Positions 16,198 through 24,113 of a stretch of DNA of 33,177 nt are shown here, piece after piece (within the stretch, counting starts at the first letter, position 1; every line of letters begins with the position of its first letter). The stretch is from Halobacteriovoraceae bacterium (GTDB lineage: Bacteria > Bdellovibrionota > Bacteriovoracia > Bacteriovoracales > Bacteriovoracaceae). The stretch covers positions 1 through 33,177 of the forward strand of contig JABGVH010000011.1 of NCBI GenBank assembly GCA_018646195.1, read 5' to 3'. The notes below the pieces were generated by a model that was not told where the DNA came from, did not search any database, and was given only the letters and a program-made list of their open reading frames with translations. Both the position numbers and the translations under genes were made by a program.

Positions 16198-18417
16198 ATG
16201 AAGTATCTTATTACGCTTGCATTAATTTTTTCACCGCTTTTTGCATCGGCACAAGACAGTACTGCGCCTGATCTACGAAAGCTAAGTGAAATTGGAAAAA
16301 TCATTCACTCAGAGCAAAACCGCTACCCTACTGACAAGGGTTGGTTAAGCACAACCAAGCTCATGAAGGAAGTAGATGTCTTTGATCAACATGTAAAACG
16401 TATGATGTCTGTTTTCTGTGGAAATGAAGTCAATAAATCGGTACTAGTTGTCGGTGAACCCTCAGATACTTACAAGTACCTTTTTGCTAGGCTTGCTAAA
16501 ATGGCAACTCCGGCAGGCTGTAAGAGAATGTCTCACGTTGATATTAGTACCTCGAAATTGCAAGGTTATATGTACGTCGGGACTACCGAGAGACAGTGGC
16601 GCGATTATATAGAAAAACCTTCCTATAATAAAGATGCCATCCTCTACTTTGACAATCTCGCCTTACTCATTGGTATTGGGACAAGTATGAATCGTACCGT
16701 TGGTATTGAGTCAACTTACGTCTCCGACTTTAAGGCCGGAAAACTCAAAACAGTCGCCTTCCTTAATAAGTATGATTATCGAAGACTCCTGGTCAGCAGA
16801 CACGGATACGTTATCAATGGCTTTCAAGAAGTTATTGAAATTGACGATCTTAAAATGCATCAGGTTGATGCCTTGGCACGTAAATTTTTGGAAATCAATG
16901 CTCCCCATATAAAGATGTCCAATAAGGTAGCTCAATACCTCTACCGAAATGTTCAATATTATCAGCCAAATTTGTTAGAACCTCAAAGAACTATGAATGT
17001 TCTTTTATCATTGATTCGCAAGAACCAAATGAAGCTAACAAAAGTTGATGCCGATATAAAGGTTGTTAAACCCTATACTGCAAACATGAATCAAGAATTC
17101 ATTATCGACCGTCCCGACTCCGTTGGTATGCAATTGGTGTTTGACTACTTTAATACCGAGTCAGGCCCAGATAAACTACGCATTTATAATGCTCATGATG
17201 AAGCACTACTTGACGAATTCTCAGGACAAGCGGTCGACCTCATTACTAAAAGATATGATACAAATAAAATTCGCCTGCAGTTCGTAAGTGATAGCAGCGT
17301 CCAAAAAGAAGGTTTTAAAATAAAAAACCTCAATCTTCAGAAAATGGAAGATGTTATTCTTAATCTTGAAATGGTTAGAACGGCAATAATGGAAATTGTT
17401 CAAGTTCCAAAATGGATTATGAATAGAGATTACGATGTTGTGCGAAACCTTCCTCGAGAGCTTGATGCTGACGTGGTCGGTGTCCATGAAGGAAAGAAGG
17501 CCCTCATAAAGCAAGTCAAAATCGGTTATGTTTCAGGACGTACTGATGAAAAACCTGCAGGCTCTCTGCTACTGACAGGACCAACAGGTACCGGGAAATC
17601 CTATATCGCCAGGAAAGCCGCTGAGTTTCTAGACATGAAAATCATCACGCTAGACATGACTCAGTATAGAACGGACGCTACGTTTGACCGTTTTCTCGAT
17701 GCCGTAGCCGATAATCTTATCCTTTACCCCTACGCGATCTATCTTTTCGAAGAGATTGATAAGGCCAATCCTAGAGTTCTCGATAGCCTTTTCTTTATGA
17801 TGGATGAAGGTATTTTTTACGATAAAACTCAAAGACCACTATTTGCTCGTGGCGCATTAGTCTTAATGACTACTAACGCCGGTGGTGATCTCATCATTAG
17901 AGAGAGAAATAATCCTGATTTAAGAAGGTTAGTAAACTTAGAGCTACAAAAAGTTTACCGTCCTTCATTTTTAAATCGTTTTGATTCAATTCCAATTTTT
18001 ACTCCTTTTACTGAACCTGAGTTTCATCAACTGGCCACAATCATGGTTAAGAAGAAAATCAAGAAAATGAAAGAGTACTTTGATTGGAACTTAACTGTTG
18101 ATGCTGCATCAATCAACTTCCTAGGAGCAGAAGGCGGAAGTGATCTATATGGAGCTCGACCAATGGAAAGAATAATCGAAAACCTTATTTCAGTTGGTAT
18201 TTCTGAATATCAAATTAACCGAGATACAATTGAATACGGCTCAACCATTTCGATTACAAAAGTAAGAGGTGAAAAAACTCGCTTCAAAATTAACGTCAAT
18301 GGAGATACTCGTGGTGGTCTAAACTATGAAATCGACTTAGACAATAATAGTGGTTTGATCCCAGATGAAACTACTCGCAAGCTCAATGAAATGTTTGCAA
18401 AAAATAGATTATATTAA
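16198..18417 (+). CDS. Exported Hsp100/Clp-like AAA+ protein with degenerate D1, CUB-like insert and active-looking D2
   Basis: 739 residues. ATG 16198 follows GGAGG, and the product begins MKYLITLALIFSPLFASAQ, a clear signal peptide. Residues about 75-280 follow the ClpA/ClpB D1 order but are degenerate: Walker A reads GEPSDTYKY (no GK[ST]) and Walker B ends YFDN. Residues about 292-381 look like a CUB domain (MQLVFDYFNTESGPDKLRIY, EFSGQ, RLQFVSDSS, GFKIKNL) where Clp proteins carry a helical middle domain. D2 has Walker A GPTGTGKS (461-468), Walker B YLFEEIDKAN, sensor-1 TTNAG, arginine finger LNRFDS (R594) and sensor-2 YGARP. The segment between Walker A and B is short and lacks the GYVG pore loop of ClpB. 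ATP is not normally available in the periplasm, so the topology is the central puzzle. A terminator follows directly. Confidence 0.88.
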   Translation: MKYLITLALIFSPLFASAQDSTAPDLRKLSEIGKIIHSEQNRYPTDKGWLSTTKLMKEVDVFDQHVKRMMSVFCGNEVNKSVLVVGEPSDTYKYLFARLAKMATPAGCKRMSHVDISTSKLQGYMYVGTTERQWRDYIEKPSYNKDAILYFDNLALLIGIGTSMNRTVGIESTYVSDFKAGKLKTVAFLNKYDYRRLLVSRHGYVINGFQEVIEIDDLKMHQVDALARKFLEINAPHIKMSNKVAQYLYRNVQYYQPNLLEPQRTMNVLLSLIRKNQMKLTKVDADIKVVKPYTANMNQEFIIDRPDSVGMQLVFDYFNTESGPDKLRIYNAHDEALLDEFSGQAVDLITKRYDTNKIRLQFVSDSSVQKEGFKIKNLNLQKMEDVILNLEMVRTAIMEIVQVPKWIMNRDYDVVRNLPRELDADVVGVHEGKKALIKQVKIGYVSGRTDEKPAGSLLLTGPTGTGKSYIARKAAEFLDMKIITLDMTQYRTDATFDRFLDAVADNLILYPYAIYLFEEIDKANPRVLDSLFFMMDEGIFYDKTQRPLFARGALVLMTTNAGGDLIIRERNNPDLRRLVNLELQKVYRPSFLNRFDSIPIFTPFTEPEFHQLATIMVKKKIKKMKEYFDWNLTVDAASINFLGAEGGSDLYGARPMERIIENLISVGISEYQINRDTIEYGSTISITKVRGEKTRFKINVNGDTRGGLNYEIDLDNNSGLIPDETTRKLNEMFAKNRLY

Positions 18418-18422
18418 TTTTA

Positions 18423-19664
18423 TTAAGGATGGTCTTTTAGAAGGCCATCCTTCTTTTTCAAAATCCAAGTTCCTATCTGATATAATCCATTCGCTTGAAA
18501 CAAAAATACAATTGGCAACCCCGGAATCAAAAAGCGAGAAGAGCCAAAAACTAAGAATGGTCCAATGAAATTGATTAGCAAAGGCAATAAAAGATGAAAT
18601 AGTAGAATTTTTCTTTCACCTCTAAAACTAGAAAAAATTCCAAAAAAGAACATCAGCATGAAGAAAAATTGCAAGATCCCATCAATAGAGCTTGTCGCAA
18701 TCCTTCCCCTAAGTAAAAAAAGAAATGGATTCCCGAGATTCCATACATCTGACTTTATATCCCAAAAATAGAGAAACCTTTCTTTAAAAAGCCAAATAGT
18801 TTGAAGAGGATTCTCTAAAATAAAATTGACCCCTGAGGGTTCTTTTAACTCAGGATAAGGAAAGGCATAACCCATACTGGCAGGGCTATAAGCTGACCGA
18901 AGTCGAAAGTCAGAGCCTTTTGAAACAACCACCAGCTCTCCGTGAGCGACCGTTTGCTCAAAGCACCAGCCACCAAGGATTAGAAGTATCGGTATTCCAA
19001 ATCCCAGAGTTTGCTGTTTCCAATCAATTGCCTTTAAAGAATTCGCTCGATAAAAAAGATAAATCACTAAGCAAGGAATTAATAAGAGAAAGCGGGTCTG
19101 AAATAAGCAAATGACACTTGATAAAATACCAAGAAAAATCCAATACTTTAATTTCTTAGTCGAGTGATATTCTTTATATAGAAAAAATGCCACTAAACTT
19201 AAAAAGAATGCCTGCAGCACCTCTCCCTGCAGGAGGGTATTGTAAATATGAAACTTTGCAGAAAAGGCCATCAGAAAGAGCGCAAGTAGAGCAACTTTAA
19301 CCCCAAGCAATTTTTTACCTAGGTGAAAAATTAAACCACCAGTTAAAGTAAAAATTAAAAATGAAAGAAGCTTCACTATTAATATAAAGTTCTGCTCCCA
19401 AATCTCGGGGAGCAGCAGCTTAATTGAGGCCAGGTAAATTTGATATCCTGCTGAATGATAAATATCTTTAAGTCGGATAAAACCTGTTTCATTTAAGATT
19501 GAATCAATACCTTTTAAATAAGAAGGCCCGTCGATTGCCAAAAAATTCTCAAACCATGGATTATTGCCTGTTTTAATAAGGAATAGAAGAGCTAGCGAAA
19601 ATCCAGCGAATATAAACACTGCCATGATTATTTTCACGAAGAAATTTTTGTCATCTCTACTCAT
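18423..19664 (-). CDS. GT-C type membrane glycosyltransferase (GT39/ArnT-like)
   Basis: 413 residues with about ten hydrophobic helices. The first helix (10-30) is followed by a loop with FLAIDGPSYLKG; Asp45 is in the place of the catalytic or metal-binding Asp of GT-C enzymes (PMT, ArnT, PglB class), which take sugars from polyprenyl-phosphate donors on the outer face of the membrane. A soluble insert near 240-310 (GELVVVSKGSDFRL, PSGVNFILENPLQTIWLF) resembles the periplasmic loops of that class. The acceptor is unknown. ATG 19664 has a GGGAG 10 nt upstream. Its 3' end overlaps the terminator stem of the convergent Hsp100-like gene. It fits the polysaccharide genes that follow on the other strand. 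Confidence 0.8.
   Translation of the reverse strand: MSRDDKNFFVKIIMAVFIFAGFSLALLFLIKTGNNPWFENFLAIDGPSYLKGIDSILNETGFIRLKDIYHSAGYQIYLASIKLLLPEIWEQNFILIVKLLSFLIFTLTGGLIFHLGKKLLGVKVALLALFLMAFSAKFHIYNTLLQGEVLQAFFLSLVAFFLYKEYHSTKKLKYWIFLGILSSVICLFQTRFLLLIPCLVIYLFYRANSLKAIDWKQQTLGFGIPILLILGGWCFEQTVAHGELVVVSKGSDFRLRSAYSPASMGYAFPYPELKEPSGVNFILENPLQTIWLFKERFLYFWDIKSDVWNLGNPFLFLLRGRIATSSIDGILQFFFMLMFFFGIFSSFRGERKILLFHLLLPLLINFIGPFLVFGSSRFLIPGLPIVFLFQANGLYQIGTWILKKKDGLLKDHP
18425..18458 (+). terminator. Intrinsic terminator after the Hsp100-like gene
   Basis: AAGGATGGTCTT (18425-18436) pairs with AAGGCCATCCTT (18441-18452), a 12-bp stem with one G-U pair and loop TTAG, followed by CTTTTTC. The stem begins 8 nt after the stop of the plus-strand gene and lies within the last codons of the minus-strand glycosyltransferase. 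Confidence 0.88.
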
Positions 19665-19776
19665 TTATTTTTTGCTCCCACTTTATATTAAATCAAAGGG
19701 ACCACTACAATCAATACCTTGCTCTTGTCAGTTTATTGAATAAGTGAAATAGAGTTACTTTAAGCTAGGAGAAAAT

Positions 19777-20046
19777 ATGACAACCTATCAAAATGAAATA
19801 TACCCGCTATTAGCAAAAAAATTGAAGTTTGAACTAAAACGCGAAAATATACATCAAAGTGCCGTCGGTAAGGCATTGGGTATAAAACAATCAGCGGTCT
19901 CGAGCTTATTGAATGGAAAATCAAATATGACTCTGCAACAGTTCTTAACCCTTTGCGAGCTTGTCCATTTGCTTCCAGAAGTATTCTTCAAAGAGGTTAA
20001 GGCCTGCTTATTAAGCCAACACCCGACAACCCAGGTCAAGAATTAA
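19777..20046 (+). CDS. XRE-family helix-turn-helix regulator
   Basis: 89 residues. AGGAG precedes the ATG at 5 nt. Residues about 12-65 are an HTH_3 (Cro/C1) domain: LKRENIHQSAVGKALGIKQS followed by SAVSSLLNGKSNMTLQQFL, with the recognition helix near 38-48. There is no ligand or protease domain. It stands at the head of the plus-strand glycosyltransferase genes, 42 nt upstream of the first, so it may regulate them or itself. Its size resembles HigA-type antitoxins, but no toxin gene is adjacent. Confidence 0.88.
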   Translation: MTTYQNEIYPLLAKKLKFELKRENIHQSAVGKALGIKQSAVSSLLNGKSNMTLQQFLTLCELVHLLPEVFFKEVKACLLSQHPTTQVKN

Positions 20047-20052
20047 GGAATT

Positions 20053-20082
20053 TTAACAAGCAACGCCGAAGCCTGATATTAT
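20053..20082 (+). promoter_or_regulatory. Candidate sigma70 promoter giving a leaderless message
   Basis: TTAACA (20053-20058) and TATTAT (20077-20082) each match five of six consensus bases with an 18-nt spacer, and TG-n precedes the -10 box (extended -10). The box ends 6 nt before the ATG at 20089, so transcription should begin at or next to the start codon. No Shine-Dalgarno sequence is present. Confidence 0.55.
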
Positions 20083-20088
20083 AGAGCA

Positions 20089-21246
20089 ATGAAAATTGCA
20101 TTTTTTGTTCATGATTTTCACCTCGAAATTGGTCACAGTAACGCCATGATCGAAGTTCTCAATAACTTTCCGAAAGAGAGCATTGAGGAAATAGTGGTGG
20201 TGGCTTATAGCACTTCCCCACTTCCCGACTTACTTCCAAATTTTAAAGGTAAGACACGTTTTATCAGAATACCTTGCACTTGGCTTAAACCTTTTCTCCT
20301 TCGTAATTTAAACTATCAGGTTCTTAGCTTTATCTACACTTTCCTTTTTTTAAATAAGAACTATCATAAGATTGGAATTGGGACCGCGGCACTGCATGTA
20401 GATACCACTTATGTTCAGTTCATCCATCACCAATGGAAGGAAGAATACCTAAAGAGTCAAAGGTATTCTCTCTTGCGCTATGTTTACAAATGGGTTCTCT
20501 ATAATTATTTCTGTCTTTGTGAAAATTTCCAATACTCAAGAAAAAAAATAAAATTCGTTTCTATAGCCAATTTCCTAACAAAATTTATTCAAGAACAGTG
20601 GAAAGTAGAAGCTGAAAGGGTCGAAACTATTTATTCAGGGATCAACCTGGAGCGTTTCAAGCTTCCAAGTGGAAATAGAGAAGAGCTCTTTGAAAAACTT
20701 TTAAAGAAATATCCGGTATTAAGCGTTATTGATCCTTCCCGCCCCATTTTCCTTTTTGTTGGGGCCTATGAAAGGAAAGGTCTTCAAGAGGCCTTAACCT
20801 TTCTTGAGAAAGAAAAAGGTACTCAGATCATCGTGGTAGGTGAACCTGAAAATAAAAACCATTTCTTTTTCCCTAATACTTTAACCGTGGCAAAAATCTC
20901 TTATACCAGCGAAATTCCCTCCTTCTACGCATTAGCCGATTGCTTTATTTTTCCAAGTAAGTATGAGCCCTTTGGATTAGTTATCATTGAGGCGGTGGCC
21001 ATGGGAATGACAGTATTGGTTAATCGAAAAAATGTAGGTGCCAGCGAAATTTTGGATGAGCTTGATGATATCTTTTTTCTCGACGAGTTAAGCGCTCCTC
21101 CATTAGATAAAATTCGAGTTCTAAGTGCTGAGAGTAAGGCCAATATAAGAGAGACCCGCTTGGATAGACTGTCTCAATATGAATGGGCCAATGCTTCTAA
21201 ATCATTTTATCCTTTCCTTGAAAAGCTGGTGTTCAATGAAAAGTAG
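20089..21246 (+). CDS. GT4-family glycosyltransferase (first of pair)
   Basis: 385 residues, GT-B fold, retaining GT4 type. The N-terminal acceptor half begins MKIAFFVHDFHLEIGHSNAM. The C-terminal donor half has IFLFVGAYERKGLQEAL, a glycine-ended strand IIVVGEPE, and the signature SKYEPFGLVIIEAVAMG near 291-307, with the E-x7-E pair that binds the nucleotide sugar. The sugar and acceptor cannot be told from sequence. Cytoplasmic, probably acting at the membrane on a lipid-linked glycan such as O-antigen or capsule. The next GT4 gene starts within its last 11 nt in another frame, so expression is translationally coupled. Confidence 0.9.
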   Translation: MKIAFFVHDFHLEIGHSNAMIEVLNNFPKESIEEIVVVAYSTSPLPDLLPNFKGKTRFIRIPCTWLKPFLLRNLNYQVLSFIYTFLFLNKNYHKIGIGTAALHVDTTYVQFIHHQWKEEYLKSQRYSLLRYVYKWVLYNYFCLCENFQYSRKKIKFVSIANFLTKFIQEQWKVEAERVETIYSGINLERFKLPSGNREELFEKLLKKYPVLSVIDPSRPIFLFVGAYERKGLQEALTFLEKEKGTQIIVVGEPENKNHFFFPNTLTVAKISYTSEIPSFYALADCFIFPSKYEPFGLVIIEAVAMGMTVLVNRKNVGASEILDELDDIFFLDELSAPPLDKIRVLSAESKANIRETRLDRLSQYEWANASKSFYPFLEKLVFNEK

Positions 21247-22396
21247 GAAAGTCTTAGTCATCGGCCACCCACTTGTTGTAGATGCCAATAGGCAACTTTG
21301 GAACACCTTGGCCAAACATCCCAGCTACCAAGTAGACCTGATTGTTCCAAAGTCCTGGCCAAGTAATCTTCTAAAAAAAAATGACTTTCAATTCAATAAG
21401 GAAACAGACCAAGATTTAAATAAAATCTACTCTTTAAGAACAGTATTTAAAGGTAGCGGTAGTTTTTTCTTTTTTAATCCAATTAAAATCGCTCAGATCT
21501 TTTGGTGGAATCGCTATGACGTGGTCCTGCTGACACAAGAAACCTGGAGCCTAAGTCTTTTCTTTATACACCTTTTAAAATTCCTAAGCCCAAATAATAA
21601 AGCTCTTTTCTATTTAACTGTTTGCCAAAATATTAAAAAGAAAAAATTATATTTCCTACGATTTTTTGAACGATTTAATACCTGGGCCCTGGATTCAATC
21701 CTCTGTTGCTGCAGTGAGATCGAGCAGGTTATTCGATGGAAAGGTATAAAAAAGGAATGTAGGTACTTCCCGTTTTCTTATGATGACCAGCTCTACCGAA
21801 GCAAGGCACCTAAATTCGATTCAAAAAAAATTGTTTTAGGATATATGGGCCGACTTTCTGAAGAAAAAGGAATCAGCCTTTTATTAAAAGTTTTTACAAA
21901 AATGAAGGGTGAAAATGAAAACCTATCGCTACTAATTGCTGGAGCAGGCCCCCTCGAAGCCAGTTTGCAGGAAATTGATGGCGTGACTTTTTTAGGTGCT
22001 CTTCCCCACCAATTGGCCCACACCTTCTACAATCAAATAGATATTTTTGTTCTACCTAGCCAAACCCGCTCTTTTTGGAAAGAACAATTTGGTCGCGTGA
22101 TAATAGAGGCGGTTGCGAGTGGTTGTCCTGTGGTCGGTTCTTCGAGTGGAGCTATTCCGGAAGTACTGTCTATGTTGGGACTAGAGACTACTTTTCAAGA
22201 AGACTCTGAAGAAGAGCTAACAAAAAAATTGCAGCAAGTCATCGATCAAATTGAAGAGGGCGTCATCGTAGATTTTATGGAAAAGGCACGCCAAAAAGCA
22301 ACCGAACTCTATACTCATGAGGGTGTAGTCCAGCGTCTTATTGAATATATCGAAAAACCAGGTCAGTATGGCCTGATAGAATCTAAGGAGTCCTGA
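21236..22396 (+). CDS. GT4-family glycosyltransferase (second of pair)
   Basis: 386 residues. The frame opens at 21179, but ATG 21236, inside the end of the previous gene, begins the Rossmann strand MKSRKVLVIGHPLVVDANRQ and is preferred. The donor half has LGYMGRLSEEKGISLLLKVF, LLIAGAGPLE and FVLPSQTR, then QFGRVIIEAVASGCPVVGSS with the E-x7-E nucleotide-sugar motif near 284-292. It differs substantially from the gene before it, so it should add a different sugar or linkage. The 11-nt overlap and same strand show an operon with the first GT4. Confidence 0.9.
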   Translation: MKSRKVLVIGHPLVVDANRQLWNTLAKHPSYQVDLIVPKSWPSNLLKKNDFQFNKETDQDLNKIYSLRTVFKGSGSFFFFNPIKIAQIFWWNRYDVVLLTQETWSLSLFFIHLLKFLSPNNKALFYLTVCQNIKKKKLYFLRFFERFNTWALDSILCCCSEIEQVIRWKGIKKECRYFPFSYDDQLYRSKAPKFDSKKIVLGYMGRLSEEKGISLLLKVFTKMKGENENLSLLIAGAGPLEASLQEIDGVTFLGALPHQLAHTFYNQIDIFVLPSQTRSFWKEQFGRVIIEAVASGCPVVGSSSGAIPEVLSMLGLETTFQEDSEEELTKKLQQVIDQIEEGVIVDFMEKARQKATELYTHEGVVQRLIEYIEKPGQYGLIESKES

Positions 22397-22711
22397 ATGT
22401 TGGCCTGTCTTGTAAAAGAGAAAAATCAAGCGTTAAAAAGTGAAATCGACCGACTTCGGACCACCGATTTTCAAGAGCTATACATTCTAACAACTATGCA
22501 GAAAATCATATCTACCCTACCTAGGGAATCCCATATAATCCTGCAAATGGAAAAAGTTCAATTTTTGGTATCAGGCCAACTCTCTATTATCTATGAAGGC
22601 CAAACCTACCTAATCTCGTACGAAGATAATTACCTTGAAGAAGTTCTAAAGCTTATTTATAAAGGAGCTAAAGCTCAATCGCAGACCTTTCGAAAAGAGC
22701 TAGCAAATTAG
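22397..22711 (+). CDS. Small hypothetical protein, 104 aa
   Basis: Family not recognised. AAGGAG (22385-22390) lies 6 nt before the ATG, which directly follows the stop of the second GT4 gene, so it is translated from the same message. The N-terminus (KEKNQALKSEIDRLRTTDFQ) is a short coiled coil. The rest looks like an alpha/beta fold (VQFLVSGQLSIIYEGQTYLI). There is no signal peptide or membrane helix. It may be a small accessory of the glycosyltransferase operon, but nothing in the sequence shows a function. Confidence 0.7.
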   Translation: MLACLVKEKNQALKSEIDRLRTTDFQELYILTTMQKIISTLPRESHIILQMEKVQFLVSGQLSIIYEGQTYLISYEDNYLEEVLKLIYKGAKAQSQTFRKELAN

Positions 22712-22731
22712 ATTATTTACAGTGCGAGCTT

Positions 22732-23505
22732 ATGGCCTTAATTAAGATACAAGATATTAAAATAAAAGTAGGAATTCTCTACCAAGACAAAAACTATATC
22801 GCCGTTAATAAACCAAGCGGGCTCTTCGTCCACCCCTACAAAAAAAACTCAGGTGGCGAATTACACCTTCTTAAAATTGTCAGGAAACAAACAGGACGCT
22901 ACCTCTACCCCATTCATCGACTTGATCGACCAGTTTCAGGGGTTCTTCTCTTTGGACTCAATAAAAATTCTGTTCGAGACCTACAACAACATTGGAATAC
23001 CGACCTGGTGGTCAAAGAATACCTCGCCTTAACCAGAGGAAAACTTGAAGGAGATGGAGTTATTGACCTCCCATTACTCAAGAAAGATATGGAAGGCAGA
23101 ACTGGTCCTAACCGCAATTTCCAAGAATCCAGAACGGAGTATAACCTTTTGGCACATCTAGAAGATTATTCGCTGATAAGAGTTCGGATTAAAAGTGGCC
23201 GAAAGCATCAAATAAGAAGGCATTTTGCTACAATCGGCCACCACCTATTGGGGGATACCACATACGGAAAGGGCCCGATTAACCAAGAGTACCGAGAACG
23301 ATTCGGACATAGACGAATCTTCCTACATGCCCATAAATTAGTGCTACCGATCGGCCAGGATGGTTCTCCTACTACAATTTCCTGCCCTTTGCCGCAGGCG
23401 TTAATTACTGCTTTTTATCAATTGGGCTTAACAAGTCTGCAAATTAATGAAAAAATAAACGCCGAGTTTATTCCACCGACAAATAGCATCCAAAGTGATG
23501 AATAA
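22732..23505 (+). CDS. RluA-family pseudouridine synthase, TruC-like
   Basis: 257 residues. Residues 14-40 carry ILYQDKNYIAVNKPSGLFVH. The catalytic motif HRLDRPVSG (62-70) has Asp65 as the nucleophile that isomerises uridine. SGRKHQIRRHF and GDTTYG are the conserved C-terminal motifs. No S4 RNA-binding domain precedes the catalytic domain, which together with length, the DxPL...DKxG-like insert and the FGHRRIFLHAHKL ending resembles TruC (tRNA U65 in E. coli) more than RluD or RluC. Substrate assignment is by resemblance only. It sits 11 nt before apt, an apparent housekeeping pair inside the polysaccharide region. Confidence 0.9.
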   Translation: MALIKIQDIKIKVGILYQDKNYIAVNKPSGLFVHPYKKNSGGELHLLKIVRKQTGRYLYPIHRLDRPVSGVLLFGLNKNSVRDLQQHWNTDLVVKEYLALTRGKLEGDGVIDLPLLKKDMEGRTGPNRNFQESRTEYNLLAHLEDYSLIRVRIKSGRKHQIRRHFATIGHHLLGDTTYGKGPINQEYRERFGHRRIFLHAHKLVLPIGQDGSPTTISCPLPQALITAFYQLGLTSLQINEKINAEFIPPTNSIQSDE

Positions 23506-23516
23506 GAGGAGTCCAT

Positions 23517-24044
23517 ATGCCCATTAAATCTCGAATACGAACTATTCCTAATTTTCCCAAAGAAGGAATTCAGTTTCGCGATATCACCTCTCTCCTAAAA
23601 GATCCTGAAGGATTTAAATTAACGATCGACCAATTGGTCGATCGCTATAAAGACCGTGGCATAGAAGTCATCGTAGGTATTGAGGCCAGAGGGTTTATTC
23701 TAGGGGCAGCGATGGCCTATAATATGGGGCTGGGATTCGTACCCATCAGAAAGGCCGGTAAACTGCCAGGCGAAACTATTAAAGAGGATTACCAATTAGA
23801 ATATGGAGTTGACACTATCGAGGTGCATGTAGACGCCATTGAAAAAGGACAAAAAGTGTTAATTGTTGACGATTTATTGGCCACTGGTGGGACCATTCTA
23901 GGGGCGATAAGCTTGGTTGAAAAAACTGGCGGAATTGTCGAAGAGTCTTGCTTTATAGTCGACCTTCCAGATATCGGCGGTAGCAAAAAGCTTACAGATG
24001 GTGGCCATAAGTGGTACGCTCTAACTGAATTTGAAGGTGACTAA
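23517..24044 (+). CDS. apt: Adenine phosphoribosyltransferase
   Basis: 175 residues, normal family length. Converts adenine and phosphoribosyl pyrophosphate to AMP in purine salvage, in the cytoplasm. The start IRTIPNFPKEGIQFRDIT is the typical Apt N-terminus that contacts adenine. GIEARGFILG and IRKAGKLPGETI are conserved, and the PRPP-binding loop VLIVDDLLATGGT (114-126) has both aspartates. GAGGAG stands just before the ATG. It follows the pseudouridine synthase by 11 nt and is probably co-transcribed with it. There is no clear terminator afterwards. Confidence 0.97.
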   Translation: MPIKSRIRTIPNFPKEGIQFRDITSLLKDPEGFKLTIDQLVDRYKDRGIEVIVGIEARGFILGAAMAYNMGLGFVPIRKAGKLPGETIKEDYQLEYGVDTIEVHVDAIEKGQKVLIVDDLLATGGTILGAISLVEKTGGIVEESCFIVDLPDIGGSKKLTDGGHKWYALTEFEGD

Positions 24045-24098
24045 AGTACCCCAGTATCGGTCTAAATAGCTCCTTTTCTGCATGCTGAAGCGATTATT

Positions 24099-24107
24099 TG
24101 ATAGAAT
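24099..24107 (+). promoter_or_regulatory. Candidate extended -10 element (TGATAGAAT), leaderless
   Basis: TGATAGAAT is an extended -10 form identical to that at 15507. It ends 6 nt before the ATG at 24114, the same distance as in the promoter at 20053. No Shine-Dalgarno sequence lies between, so a leaderless transcript is predicted. Confidence 0.45.
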
Positions 24108-24113
24108 AGAATA

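Noticed and set aside
19777-20046. HigA-type antitoxin of a toxin-antitoxin pair
   Set aside because: No small toxin gene lies on either side; the neighbours are glycosyltransferases.
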